Shown: piece after piece, positions 12,392 to 24,248 of the stretch | Numbering within the stretch: the stretch's first letter is position 1 | Layout of the letters: every line of letters starts with the position of its first letter | Assembly (NCBI GenBank): GCA_023053575.1 | Contig: JAKZAP010000007.1 | Span: forward strand, 25,445,464-25,509,463 | Source: Branchinecta lynchi | Lineage: Eukaryota; Arthropoda; Branchiopoda; Anostraca; Branchinectidae | Length of the DNA stretch: 64,000 bases | Direction of reading: 5' to 3' | Translations under genes and position numbers: made by a program | The notes under the pieces: model-generated | What the model was told of the DNA's origin: nothing | Databases searched by the model: none | The model's input: the letters and a program-made list of their open reading frames with translations, nothing else

Positions 12392-12520
12392 CAGGGTTGC
12401 CACCGGTAGTACAATTGTACTCTTTATAGTACATTTTTTTCAAAGTAGTGAGTTGGTAGTACATTTGAAAAAAGTAGTACTTTCGTAGTACATTTTAAGA
12501 AAGCTACTACTTGATTTTTT
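12392..12520. repeat. GTAGTAC-rich minisatellite-like stretch
   Basis: GTAGTACA, TAGTACATTTT and related words recur about six times in 110 bp. Reverse complement words (GTACTACT and TGTACTCT) are also present, so it could fold. No coding signal is seen. Confidence 0.5.
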
Positions 12521-12654
12521 TTTTAAATTTCTGTCTAAGGTGATGTGGGGCTAGTTGCATTTCACTCATTTTATCTGAAACATTTGGTCATTGGATCTGA
12601 TTACTTTAATCTAATCTTTGTGAGCTAGTTAAGTCAATATTTGACAGTGCAAAA

Positions 12655-12735
12655 TGGATATGTGACATGTCAGCTGAATTTTATTATAGCTATATTTCGA
12701 TCCTTATCGGCAAGGATCCTGGTGTCATAAGTTCT
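12655..12735 (-). repeat. Decayed copy of the GAGGACCC hairpin family
   Basis: Read on the minus strand, this shows GGATCCTTGCC, then GATAAGGATC, then GAAATATAGC and later CAGCTGACATGTCA. It is clearly related to the copies at 24184, 30940 and 31472. The CTGANGA core is lost here. Confidence 0.6.
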
Positions 12736-12845
12736 TGAAACTGTTAGCGCTTTTCTCCAAACCGCATCTTAGGGTCTTAGAACTGTCATGAAATACTACA
12801 TTACGCATTTGTGCACATTATTAAATACATTTTTGATCCCTTGCC

Positions 12846-13162
12846 CAGATGCGTTACTAGCCAAAATGTTTTGTTTTTTTGTGGGGGGGGGGGGCAAGGC
12901 ATTTACCGACTTACCTACTTTTACCGGCTGTTTTCAAGAAGAAAAAAAATACGGTGTTGAAAAAATCCAACCGATTTCTGGAAAAACAGACTATTTTGAC
13001 GAAAAATAGACTGATTTTCAGAATAACCGACTGTTTTCATGAAAAAAAATCAACTGTTTTGACGAAAAATCGCGGCGCTTCGCGCTGACTCGGTTACTTT
13101 TTACCGACTGGCCGACAACACTGGTGGGGGGGGGGCACGTCCCCCTAGTCGTGACGCCCCTG
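12846..13162. mobile_element. hAT-type MITE, 317 bp, with two G tracts
   Basis: It begins CAGATGCGTTACTAGCC and ends CTAGTCGTGACGCCCCTG. The flanking octamers CCCTTGCC (12838-12845) and CCCTTGTC (13163-13170) match at seven of eight positions. It shares both ends with 6617-6766 and carries poly-G tracts near 12886 and 13126. Internally there are several imperfect units of the type ACCGACTGTTTTCA. Open frames across it are non-coding by-products. Confidence 0.8.
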
Positions 13163-13199
13163 CCCTTGTCTCCAAATTGCAATAGGCCAATCTGCAAGA

Positions 13200-15050
13200 A
13201 CAGTCAAGAAGAGGAGAAAAGAGGATGATTTCTTTTTCTGTTGTAAGAAATTATATAATATTTCTATAGATTTTACCTAACCGGAACTCCAGGTTCGAGG
13301 GTTTCTAAGGTATTTAACCGAGCAAGTAAAAGCAAACTGTATTATAGCTGTTATTTTAAGTGTTTACAGAGTTTACGTTTAGTCAAGACACGGGTGATAT
13401 TTTTAGATTTATTTTACCAAAGAAAAAAAAGTATTCACTGAAGGAATACACAGAGTAAGAATGCACAGAGTAAATGCCGGATCGAATCTGAGGAACAAAC
13501 CCAGGACACTCTCCCTTTTCAAACCTTGTCCGTAATAACTCGGACGAAAAGGGGATTTTCCGAGTTCAATTCTATTGGCTAACCTTCTCTGGGAAAATAT
13601 CCGTTTGTTCCTTAGTTCGCCCAGTAAAACAATGAACGCGCATACGCTGAGAATACGTAGTCGTACAAAAAAGGGCACAACAAACTGGTAACCAAAGTTT
13701 GCTAAAATACAACTCAACATCCTGTTTGAATAATGAATTAGGAAAAAGATCACAAAGTTATCGCAACGGTCTTCAGCTCAACCAACCAGGAAAGTAACTG
13801 TTGCTGACGAATTCTTCAAGTAAACTACCGACATCATGTTCTGGAGCAGCCTCGACTATACTCTTGCTTATTACCGCTTCATACCTATTCCTTCGTCAAC
13901 TTTAACAAAACCAAATTCATGAACAAGGCCAATTTTAAGTTCTCCCAGGTCACTCGACGCCGATTCATCAACAGGTGACCATGTAATATTCTACCTTGTG
14001 AATTCGATGGAACTATTTATATCAATGGAGAACTTGCCACCATCCATCCAGAAATCAGTAATGTCCATCAAAACTAAATTTGTCGATCGTTGTCCACGAG
14101 AATTCGGAAGACATGGGTATCCCTTAACTTAGTTTACGGATGCGAAAAACCAACCCATCACAGACACGTTATCAAACGGTACAGTAGAAAGTATAGAAGA
14201 AGAGGTATGTTTTTTTTTTTTTTTTTTTTAAGTAGTCTGTTGTGGCTAGTCGTGTATCCGGTTAAGTGTTTGTTCACTAGTTGCTGATCTCCATTGCTGT
14301 CGTCTTCTACAAAACCAAAATTGTTCGATCGTATAGTCCATGGGAACTGGTTTCATTTCTAATGGAAAAAAAATAACTCTCTTGACATAGTAATAATAAT
14401 ATTGCAGGATAACCTACTTTCCTATCGCTGATGGAAACCAAAGTGGTAGAATAGATCCAAGGTGTTGAACAGAGCTTCTACTTAATCTTCTCCGAAACTT
14501 CAGATGAGAATGCAAAATCAGGTAAATTCCTACTTTCCAATGTTACAGAGACACAATAGTTCGATCGTAGCCTATGTAAATCCTTTTTCATTTTTCTTTT
14601 TATACTAATACTTCATCTTCGCCTTTTTTTGGCAGCAAAGACGTATGTTGAAAATCTGGAAAACCCCTGCTTTCCGAAGTTGGACAAAGTGCAACGTCAG
14701 TAGAACTTCCGCCATAGTTGCTTTTCCCAAAAATACCTAGTTCTTACTGCTCTGTCAAAAATTTCAGAAACTTCCTAAGAAATCCTGAAAATATAATGAA
14801 TCCTGGTAAATCATGAATTCTCAAATATCATAAAAATCGCGCCGGGATCTAAATCCTACTAACAACTAGATGAAAAGGATATAGAGATGTTGCACCAAAT
14901 ATCTTATGTATCAACAGTTGAGCGAAGAGAAGTCCTCGGCATAAAAGTAGGGTTCGTCCTTCGTCGCATCCGGCGCAATGAAAATTTTTGAAGGAAATTG
15001 ACCATGTGTGCCATATCACAAGGCCTTCCGTCAACACCTCAGATAAAACA
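13200..15050. other. No gene recognised
   Basis: I see only short frames and AT-rich sequence with homopolymer runs (for example a 20-base T run ending near 14230). The minus-strand frame at 13409-13753 has no family motif and is probably incidental. Confidence 0.4.
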
Positions 15051-15056
15051 ACTTTG

Positions 15057-15640
15057 GAAAGAAGGTCGGGCTCTGAATCCACCAGAGGCACGCGCATCCG
15101 GACCACTACAACGAGTTGATCTCAGTTCCGCGTAGCCAAGCCTGGAATGAGGAAGAAGAGCTCCTCTACGCAAGGAAGCAAGCCAGCCTGCTTAGTGATA
15201 AAAGTTCAGTGAACGAAATTATCGAGGTGCTTCACCTATTCCGACATGTTCGTTCCTGCGAGTCCCTCAAAAAGAGGCGCCAGACAGAGTCGTACAAAGT
15301 CGTGTTCTGGAGGGTGCAAACTCGAGCTGTCGGTAAGCCATCTGCCATCTGCGGACTCCCACTTGACCACCAAGGGGGAAAACGGGACGGAACTACCCGG
15401 ATTCTACCGACGTATCCAACATCGACTCACTGGTAGCCCTAATTGTGGGCAAGAAGAAGACGGAAGACGGACAAGAAGAAAACGATATCTAGCCCGGCTA
15501 ACAAGGGCGTAACAGAGACCATCCAATTGCCCGTGACTCGCCAGGCAGAAGGCGGCACAAGTTCCAAATTTAGTGAGCCGAAAGTCCCGAATACTTCGAA
15601 TCCACAAAGTAAACATTAATCCGAATATGAAAATCATTTT
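15057..15640 (+). pseudogene. Zinc-finger LINE fragment, copy 2
   Basis: The frame from about 15080 reads HQRHAHPDHYNELISVPRSQ followed by AWNEEEELLYARKQASLL and a segment ending in ESYKVV. It is the same protein region as 11730-11840 but continues farther and keeps the Trp-Glu-Glu-Glu motif typical of R2/NeSL-type LINE proteins. The zinc fingers upstream are not recognisable and the frame is lost by about 15430. It is a decayed, 5'-proximal fragment. Confidence 0.6.
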
Positions 15641-15649
15641 TTTACCGTG

Positions 15650-17550
15650 GAAGCAGTTCACCTGGAAAACGAGAAATTTTTGAAAAATAAGTTAGTTGCT
15701 TATCTTAGCTTAACCGCAATGCAAAGGAGAAAAATAAGACCTCGTCTGTCTTCTCCCTCCCCCCCCCCCCCCCCCGCTTGGAAGCGGAGGTATGACGAGC
15801 GGAAGTATATCAAACGAGTCCTCAGGTCGGCCCCAGTCTTAACAGCGGCTATTCCTCCTTGTTTACTGTTTACTTGTTTACGATTCTCTTGCATACGTAT
15901 GTACAATGGAATGGGCTAAGGCTTGTTAAATCACGTTTCTTCAAGGATGTGTACAAGTGGAGTTTTGCAAACAGAATCGCTGGACCATGAAGAGCTTTAC
16001 CGAAGATATGGTTGGGAAATATTTTTATTTATCTCTGCGCGGTTTGAGCAAATTTCTTCGCGACCAAAGAGGAGCGACGTCACGTATGATGCCGTGGAAG
16101 ATTATGGGGTTATCTATCTTCTAGGGTGGAACATTCTTCTGATTTACTTACTCGTTAAGCTGAGCACCGTACACTGGCTTCTTTAAAACCTGGATGCTGT
16201 TCCTTCTATACATTTCTGCCTTGGCATATTTTCGATTTTCAAGTAGATAATTTTTGCCCCTGTGAAAAAGAGACGATTTATTATATCCTATCCATGTCAG
16301 CCAGGTTTCAAGAGACTAATGCGGCGATTTAGGACAGAACAATTAGCAATATCCAAAAGACGTGGACCTAGCAGGATGTAATTTAGTCCTGAATCTTCAC
16401 TTCTGCAATTAAAATTCTAGGAAGTACCGGAGGATCATATTCACTTTGCTATGTACACAGAGTTAGTTCAGCGCTTGAATTAGAGACCGACACAACAATC
16501 CTCTAACCTAGGGGACGTTTCAACGTGGATGGCCGTTAAGCTCAACCAAAGATGCATTGACGCAAAAATGTCTCTGGATAAAGGCATCCACGCGAAAACG
16601 AATCGAGACAGAGTAAGATGCCATCTTCCACGAAAGCAAAAATCCTTCGGATGGATTGTGGGTACCCAGATAGAAAAAATAAAATTTAAATAACGCAATG
16701 TTTTCGCCTTTTCAGAATTTGGAAAAAAAAACAAAGATACAATAGAAATGGAGCAGCCAAGCTCTATAAGACGGAGATAGAGATGCAAATCTACATCCAT
16801 ATTGCTTGATATTAGGCTGGATGGCAGCGACAATGGAAATAGGAAAAAGCTCCATTGGCATGTACCCTAACATTTCAGTAGAATTCAATTTAAAAATTAA
16901 GATCAGAAAAATACTTGATTAATTAAGAACTTGACAAATAAAATACCAGAAACACTACTCTATCTACTAGCAAATGCCACTGTGTCAATGTCGTGGTGTT
17001 ATTCTCGTTGAAAATCTTTATCAGTTGTTGCTGTGGAAAACAAGTAGTTTGATCAGGTTCTAATGTTCACAGAAAGGCAACATTTGAAATTCCCTACTGA
17101 ACTGTGCTGAAGTTTCTTTCAGTTCTTAACTCCTTTAGACCTCTCTCATACACCAGTCCAAATACCACAACCTAGTAAATAATTATGATATTACTTGCAT
17201 TTTCTAGAGACCATTCAAGGTCTCTTTTGTCGCCGTAGCTGGTCAACATTAACTTTAAGCTTAAAAAAAAAAGTGTTTTCATTTTATATGTTATGTTATC
17301 TTGTTTTTACCACTGATCTTTTCGTCTAATGTATAAGTTTCCAAATAGGATACTGTATCTTCATCGTCTGTCATTATTTTTTATTTCTTCCTTGTCCTTA
17401 AACTTTGAGCTAAAACTGTTTGAGCGGGCAAGTTTGAATTTTGCCTTCAAAATTTATGAAATGGCGACTGGGCAAGGGGCAAAACACTAAATTAAGCAAA
17501 CCTTTAACTTCGGTCAGCAGGCCCTGCAATCCTGAAATTCTTTTCTTTTT
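15650..17550. other. No gene recognised; one C tract
   Basis: A 17-base C tract lies near 15758. The rest has only short frames, including an unremarkable 117-codon frame at 16480-16833 on the minus strand. No repeat family could be assigned by eye. Confidence 0.4.
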
Positions 17551-17562
17551 TTATTCTTTTAG

Positions 17563-17940
17563 ATTGAAGAACACGCCACGGAAACAGAAGATCGAACTAA
17601 AATACTGGCAATGATGAAGCCCATATTTGAAGACTTATTTCTTGAGTCGAGCAGTGAAATTTCTGATGAAAGTCATTCGGAATTTTCAAGTGCGGAATTA
17701 CCAAGAGAGAACTCGTCCATTACTTTATTTTCTGTTCTTGAACATGAACATCATCCTATGCAGGATGGATATTAGCAACACTCTGACCGTGACTTTTGGA
17801 GGCACTTTTCGGTGACTAGGTCATCTTTTGAGGTTATTGCTACTGCACTGAAATGAAAGAGTTTTAGGCAAGATGTTGCTTACCCCTTACTCACTGCCTC
17901 CAAAGTGTGCCAATTACGACGGCTGTCAAGTCTCTTTTAG
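17563..17940 (+). pseudogene. Harbinger-like transposase fragment (decayed)
   Basis: A polypyrimidine tract followed by TTTTAG suggests a splice acceptor just before 17563. The open frame is acidic and serine-rich for about 65 codons, then has a stop, then continues with DFWRHFSVTRSSFEVIATAL. That last segment matches the conserved Phe-x-x-x-Phe-Arg-x-x-x-x-x-Phe pattern near the start of PIF/Harbinger (HARBI1-type) nuclease domains. A second stop follows that segment and the frame ends at 17940. The catalytic DDE region is not present, so this is a broken copy. LINE sequence begins about 45 bp downstream. Confidence 0.45.
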
Positions 17941-17984
17941 CCTCAGATGGCCGTGTGTCTTGACAAATAATGGTTTTTCAGGAA

Positions 17985-19725
17985 AAGAAACTGCGCTGTT
18001 GTGTCATTAAATGTAAATGGCACAAAGGACGAAGATCTTCTACTTGATGATTTGCTAGGCAGCTCAGACATTCTTTGTCTTCAAGAGCATCTGCTACCCG
18101 CCCCCAGTAGCGAAAGTAGAGGTCGTCCTTCCGGTGGGATAGCCATTTTTCTTCCAGCCAGCGAGTTTTCAGCACCACCAAAACTGTTCCAGTCGGGGCG
18201 TTAAGCTCTTGCCGTTCAGTTGGACAATATTGTTCTTGTTAATGTATATTTACCGCTCGACCGGCGGAACATTGCATCACATAATTCATTCGCTAAGGCT
18301 TGTCAGAAAATCAGAACAAATGGGCTCTTGTTGGTGATATTAACACTGATCTTCTAACTTATTTTGTACGGACTGACTTATTTTTCGATTCTTTACCGGT
18401 AGCTCACAGTCCCATTGAGAAGTCTCTATCCTTTTCATATATACATATCTCGGCGCTATTTTTCCAACCTTGATCATTTGATTGTTTATGAAACAAGTCT
18501 CATTGACGGTATTGTTAAGGTTGATGAGGGGAAAATTGACGAAGACCATCTGCCTCTGTCTTTCTGTTTGGTTGTCCCTTCGGATCAGTTGTCCGAATCC
18601 CAAGAAGGCTTGGATCCAAAAGCGTAACTGGAATTGTATAGATACTGTGCTCTACATTTCTACATAAACTAATCTTCTCTCGCTTTTAAAAGTTCCTTTT
18701 CACCTTCTTCAGGCTGGTATAGCAGGTACTACTTCGTCTGTTGATATTAATTGTTATTATAGCGAGCTTGTCCATTGCTTGAAAGTGGCAGCCGATATTG
18801 CTGGAAAGACTGAGAGAATTCGAGTTGGTACAAGGAAACCTAGTTGGAAAGTAAGTCCTGAAGTTAAGAAGACAAAAAACACGGCAAAATTTTGGCTAAA
18901 AATTTAGATTGCTTGTGGACGCCCAGGGAATGGTACTGTCTTAATCTAAAAGCTAAAACGAAGCGTGAATACAAATCTTCACTTAAAAATGCTCGTTTGA
19001 ATGGCTTATACCTACCAAGGAATACCTACCAAGGAAAATATTTCAACCTTCTGTTCTTCCATCGAAATTGCTTTTTCAAAACTGAGTGTCCAGCTTAGCA
19101 ACAACACCTTCAGCTGCTATTTCTTATTTGTTTATGCCAGAGTTTGGTTCCGAATAGTTTCCTTTTGGGTACTATAACATCGGGGATTAAGCGAGGGAAA
19201 GACGCGGACCTTTGCAAAAGCTATCGACCAATTACACTTTCTTGTACCATAAGCAAAATCCTGGAATAAGTCTTTCTTCCAGAACTAGTTGAAAAATGTA
19301 GTTTTGGTTCAATGCAGTTTGGATTCCGTTCGAGCGCCAGTTGTGCGCACGCTCATGACAAATTGACAAAAATGATGAAACAGACTACCCGAGACGAGTC
19401 TTCTAAACATATATGTTATATAGATATAGCTGGTGCATTTGACAATATAACGCATTCTCAGGCCCTATATTCTCTCATTACTTCTGGCATGAATCTGTCA
19501 GTTGCCTATCTGTTAAAATTCTGGTATGATCATTCTTCAATCAAGTTCAAATGGCAAGGTAGCTTGTCAGAGATTATTCATGTCCGAACTTCGAACTTCC
19601 CTACATCTTCATATCGGCCATATCTTCTTGTCTCCATTCTTTGCATCCTGCTTACTTCTATAAAGACTATGACTTCAGCTCCATAGCCTTCGCGGACGAC
19701 TTGATTTTAGTAAGCCGTAGCCGAT
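17985..19725 (+). pseudogene. Outer LINE, 5' part: endonuclease and reverse transcriptase remnants
   Basis: Read 5' to 3', the frames give endonuclease-like motifs first (LNVNG, DILCLQEHLL, then GRPSGGIAIFLP near 18120-18160). A late endonuclease block follows near 18430-18590 (NLDHLI, then DEDHLPL). Reverse transcriptase motifs come last: QFGFRSSASCAHA at 19313, DIAGAFDNITH at about 19423 and IAFADDLILVSRS at 19685. This is the gene order of APE-type LINEs, and the motifs resemble the L2/CR1 group. Many stops and frameshifts show it is dead. The rest of its coding region resumes at 21922 after an inserted LINE. Confidence 0.8.
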
Positions 19726-19959
19726 ACATACTCACAAAAAAATGTAAATAAGCTGTCGTCGGAACTTCTCAAAATTGTCCTTGAAGAAAAATGCGAGTAC
19801 CTGTATTTCGAACCTTCGTCAAATTTTTCGAGTGCATCTAAAGCTTCTATATCTCTTGGATCTTTCATCGTCAAAGTCTCTACGGTGGCTCGGCATAACA
19901 TTCAAATCTTCATTGTCAAAATTTTGCTGTTCAAGAAGTTTATAAGTCGATCCGTAGCG

Positions 19960-21921
19960 CCCATGGGCGCATCGTCCCGAACCGGGGGCGCTATAAAGAC
20001 AGATATAATAAAGACGGCTATAATAAAGACGGCTCGCTTCTTATAAAGAAGGCTCGCAGGCAGTATGGTGTCAAAACAGAGTTAGAGCTCAAGAAAACAA
20101 ATCCTAGCAAATTTCATGTGAAAGTCCGGGAAATGATGGGGAAGGAGAAAAAGCCCTTAAATGTAAATGATGATGAAAGAAACCCAATAACATCAACTCA
20201 GATAAACGAATATTTTGCCTCAGTTTGTAGGATCCATCCACCCTTAGTTCCATTTCCAGAAAAGGGAGATCCTCCCGAAATCCCCGTAATTGAACCATAT
20301 AGCGTGTGTAAAAAGCTAAGTAGGCTAGACACAAACAAGAGTAATTATCCTGGAGAAATACCGATCAAGCTTGTTGTTGAGTGTGCTGAAGAACTGAGCC
20401 TTGTTTTAGCTGCGAATTTTAATCAGTATTTTTTGGACGGAATTTTTCCCGATTGTTTTAAAAATGCATTTATAACACCTATACCCAAATGTAAAAACGT
20501 TAAATCTGTTAGTGATCTTCGAACGATTTCAAAAACGCCTGTTCTGTCTAAAGTTTTTTAGAGTTTTATTCTTGAGCATTTATTTGAAGATACTGAAGCA
20601 AAGCTTGACCCCAGACAATTTGGATTTAGACCTAGATGCAGTACCACCCATTATTTGATTAGGCTAATTGACGATGTTATGAGGCATTTAGAAGGGGATA
20701 ATGCGTACGCGGAAATATTGTTGAGGGACATTGTGAAATCTTTTGACAGTCTAGATCACCAGGTGGCAATTAATGAAGCTAAAGAAATGGGAGCCCGTCA
20801 GTTTTTGGTCCGATTGCTAGCTAGTTTTTTTAACAGGACGTAAACAGTGTGTAATGCTAAGTAAAAGTGATATTTCACAGTTTCTAGATATTTTATGTGG
20901 TAGTCCCCAAGGGACAAAGCTTGGACCACTGACATTTTTAATTGTTTCTAACAAAGTTTTGCTGGCTGTTTCTAACCGTTTCAAATTCGCTGACGATCTG
21001 TCGTCTTTATCACTTCGAACTATCCCTCCAATCCAGACCGAGCAAACACTTTCAACTATATTTGATATAATGAAGAAGGACCTGGCTGATGTTAAACTGT
21101 CAGTCAGTTCTACCAAGAGTTTTTTATTAAGAGTTTCTTTCCTTAAGCGAGATCTTCCGGTTATAGAAAACATTGGTCTGGAATGTAGAGATAGCCTAAA
21201 ACTTCTTGGCGTTATTTTAGATGATGATCTAAAGTGGAATTCCCACGTTGATATGATTCTCCAGAATGCAGCCCCACTCCTTAAGTCGTATTCTATCCTT
21301 CGTAGGTTTGGTCTTTCACCAAGAGTCATGCGGTCAATGTATTGTACGTACATCCGTCCGTGCGTAGAATATTCTTGTGCAGTGTGGCATCCGGGACTTA
21401 ATGATGGTCAGAGGGACAAACTTGAAGGGATTCAGAAGAGAGCAGTGACGATCACGCTAGGCCCCACCTACACTTTGTATGAAGCGGGTCTAGACAGGCT
21501 TGGTCATTGGTCTCTCTACTCTGTCTGAAAGACGCCACAAGTTGACAATGGATTTTGGACGTAAATGCTTGTCCTCTGATCTTCATAGATCTCTCCTACC
21601 GGGTTACGAGGCCCCGAACCAAACTCGACCTGAAACAAGGCTTCGCGCTGCAACCCGTAATTGTACCAGACTTGTTCGCCCCGATATCCACTCTACTGAC
21701 CGGTATCTTTCGTCATTTGTACAATATTTCGTAAATTATTTTGATTCTGAACCATGTTATATTCGTTATTAATTGAATATACATAGAAATATTTTAAGGT
21801 AATTATTGAAAAGTGATTATAAAGTTTTACTCGTTTTAAGAATTGTGTGACGATCCGACGCTAGCGAGTAATTATATGAGCTATTCAGGAAATAAACGTT
21901 GTTATTATTATTATTATTATA
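19960..21921 (+). pseudogene. Inner LINE (CR1/Jockey-type reverse transcriptase) inserted in the outer LINE
   Basis: Frames carry NAFITPIPKC (20463), a SDLRTISKTPVLSKVF block, DPRQFGFRPRCSTTH (20610), a degraded DIVKSFDSLDH (normally DFSKAFD), GSPQGTKLGPLTF (20903) and FADDLSSLSL. The 224-codon frame at 20854-21528 then carries LKLLGVILDDDLKWNSH and YIRPCVEYSCAVWHPGL, which are classical C-terminal LINE motifs. It ends with an (ATT)n tail at 21901-21921, after which the outer LINE sequence resumes. The 5' end is truncated: the endonuclease is absent. Near 19990-20040 there is a short tandem repeat of ATAAAGACGGCT type. Confidence 0.85.
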
Positions 21922-22608
21922 ATCGTAAAGCTTTGGGAAATTTCTACAGCACCTTCTGCACTCCTTATGTACTATTTCGTTCTGGCGTCACTCCTGTTCT
22001 GCGAAAGAAGAGAGATTAAAAAGATGAGATTATGTTGTTTTAAATACGCAAAGCATCTGCTCCACTTGTCGAAATTCAAAATGCAAGTGTTACCCTTTTG
22101 TATGTTTCGTCATCGCTTTCAAAAATCATGGACAACAATGCCAAACCAGCACACGACGTCGTCCACTGCTTCCTGACCGAAGATTAAAAATGATGTGTCT
22201 TTTTATGTGTCTTTTTTATGTGGGGAAACTGACAGGTCTTTTCGGGTTCTGTATAACAATGCTTTCAGGTGGCTGCATCGTCTGCCTAGACACTGCAGTG
22301 CTTCTGGTATGTTTGTGGTGGCGGGACTTCCTTCTTTTCCTGAACTAAGGAGGAGAAACATTTTTTCTTTGCAGAACAGGATTCTCAGGTCGTCTAATCC
22401 ACTTGTGCGGGCTGCATCTGCCCCGCTTTTGAGGTTGTCTCTGCCTGTGTGGCTGGAATGGGAGCGGTCTTTGCGTGTGACCCAGGTTCCACCTGGAGCC
22501 CGTTCGACCTGACTGTTTTAGTTTAGTGTACTGTTCGTTTCGAGTGTTTTATTTTTGTTTTGTTTTTTATGGTTTTTCAAAAACCGTTAAATAAAAGAAA
22601 TTGAAATT
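21922..22608 (+). pseudogene. Outer LINE, 3' part
   Basis: After the (ATT)n tail of the inner LINE, frames resume with the C-terminal region of an L2/CR1-like protein. At 22230 the motif SFRVLYNNAFRWLHRLPRHC is followed by SASGMFVVAGLPSFPELRRR, matching the usual ending of such proteins (NNAFR, LP, SASGMFV). The tail is a tandem of TTGAA units at 22594-22618, typical of LINE 3' ends. Together with 17985-19725 this makes one disrupted element. Confidence 0.8.
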
Positions 22609-22654
22609 GAATTGAATTGTATATATGCGTTGTTTATTTTCTTTATTTTCGTCA

Positions 22655-22722
22655 TTCACTCCGCCTTTTCAAAATGGCGGGTCATAAATAAATTACTTAA
22701 TTACTTACTTGATGAAAATATA
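22655..22722 (-). repeat. Short dispersed repeat with TTACT tail
   Basis: The block ACTCCGCCTTTTCAAAATGG, followed by CATAAATAAATTACTTA, is the reverse complement of 856-902. Two copies in opposite orientation show a dispersed element end. A related tail is at 58948. Confidence 0.7.
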
Positions 22723-22744
22723 AGTAAAAGGCAGAAATTAAACT

Positions 22745-22957
22745 TTACTCGGATTCACTGCTGCTCCTTCGTTTGTTCCCTTTGCTGTTCGGTTTCGGTT
22801 CAAAGTGTAACTTCATGAATTCCACATACGCATCGACTTCGTTCATTTTCTTCATGCCGGGTCTGTTTTTAGTGGAGTGTTCCTTCGAACAATTCACCAT
22901 TGCGAACGCTGCAACAGCTTTCGGTCTTCGGTTTTCACAATATTTTGTGGAGCTCAT
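22745..22957 (-). CDS. Hypothetical 70-residue open frame
   Basis: I do not recognise it. It starts MSSTKYCENRRPK and ends in a basic then acidic serine-rich tail (NKRRSSSESE). Composition is protein-like and polar, with no hydrophobic segment. No splice partner is visible. It may be a small exon, or the tail of a retroelement protein, since it borders LINE remnants. Confidence 0.2.
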   Translation of the reverse strand: MSSTKYCENRRPKAVAAFAMVNCSKEHSTKNRPGMKKMNEVDAYVEFMKLHFEPKPNSKGNKRRSSSESE

Positions 22958-23203
22958 AACTCGTGAACCAGTGCAAGTATCAAGTTCAAACTTGGCACAC
23001 TAGTAGGTATTGGGGTCTAGTTGTGCCTTCTGGGGGTCCCACCCCCACCCCAATCCGGTTCAGGGGAAAATGGGCCCAGATTGCCCAGTGAACAATGTTC
23101 ATAACTTGACCAGAACTGGACACAGGACGATGAAATTCCTTCTACATTTAGATCCTAGGGCTCGAAAATTGATTTTGAAGTAGCACCTCCCTCACCCACC
23201 CTG

Positions 23204-23600
23204 GCAGACCATAGTTGGAACTCAAGCTATTCGTGCAAGATCTTCAACATTCCTTTGGATTTATACTTGCGGTTTGTTAACATTTAAAGCTTTTAAAGTG
23301 GGATGATTACAAGTTAGGTTATTTGGTTTAACATCCACAGATAAGACGACGCGACGCACTTTCTTTAATGAACAGTTGGAAACTGGTGATATGCCGTTCT
23401 TAATGAATTGTTACAAAGGGGATATTAGGCTGCTGCGATTTTGTTTCTTGAATAGAAAAGAGGTTTAAAGGGTCAAACTAGCTGGTAGACCATAGTTGGA
23501 ACTCAAGCTATTCGTGCAGGATCTTCAACATTTCTTTGGATTTATACTTGCGGTTTGTTAACATTTAAAGCTTTTAAAGTGGGATGATTACAAGTTAGGT
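23204..23600 (+). repeat. Direct repeat, about 117 bp, two copies
   Basis: The copies at about 23204-23320 and 23483-23600 are almost identical, both beginning with GGTAGACCATAGTTGGAAC or a close variant and ending near GATTACAAGTTAGGTT. The 160 bp between them is unrelated. This could be a solo pair from a larger element or a local duplication. Confidence 0.85.
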
Positions 23601-23726
23601 TTTACTTGTTTGGTTATGGGGGATGTGAGTTACTTGGTTTTACCACAACGTCGTTTGCATTCATGCCCCAGTCATAGCATGAAGTTTCTATCAGACGCCT
23701 TCTCTCAGCGCAATCCAGCCACGAAT

Positions 23727-23890
23727 ACAAAATCCTGGAAAACTGCATTGCAGTGCCGGCGTGGAAGGTTGCTTCAACGGAAACGAACAACAGAAGTTGT
23801 CACACGTTACAAAATCCTGGAAAACTGCATTGCAGTGCCGGCGTGGAAGGTTGCTTCAACGGAAACGAACAACAGAAGTTGTCACACGTT
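23727..23890 (+). repeat. Perfect tandem duplication, 82-bp unit
   Basis: Two consecutive 82-bp units begin ACAAAATCCTGGAAAACTGC and end CACACGTT. They appear identical, implying a recent event. Open frames through this stretch reflect the duplication. Confidence 0.9.
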
Positions 23891-24183
23891 TTATCATACA
23901 CAAGGGCGTCCGGTGAATGCGATGAAACAGAGGAGGACTGAGAATAACGTCTTGATTGTCTTCAGCTTCGCTTGAGTGTTCCTGTTGCTGGTGGACTGAC
24001 GGGGAAGCCTTGGGCGAATTGCGCAATGCCCAACGACTCTTGACGAGAGAGTGCGATACCTGTTTGATTTAATGAGCCCGGATGAAATACTTACCAATAA
24101 CAGCAAGGGTGAACATTTTTTGGACTAGGCAGACTATATTTACCATTATTTATATTATTTACTAGACATTGAAGATTGGCAGC

Positions 24184-24248
24184 CTGATGAGCACCCTTGA
24201 AAAAAAGGGCCGAAATATAGTTGCCAAAGCATCGTCGATGACATATCC
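24184..24248 (+). ncRNA. Hammerhead-like hairpin motif, copy with intact core
   Basis: The core CTGATGA (24184-24190) is followed by a hairpin with CCCTT/AAGGG stem and then GAAA (24212-24215). ATAT after the core can pair with ATAT at 24243-24246, which would place a C at the cleavage position 24247. These match the three conserved elements of a type I hammerhead ribozyme. The expected stem I base pairing is not convincing, so activity is doubtful. Related copies occur at 30940, 31472 (minus) and 63934. Confidence 0.4.

Noticed and set aside
23610..23975. 121-codon frame across 23610-23975
   Set aside because: It spans the 82-bp tandem duplication, and no protein family is recognised.
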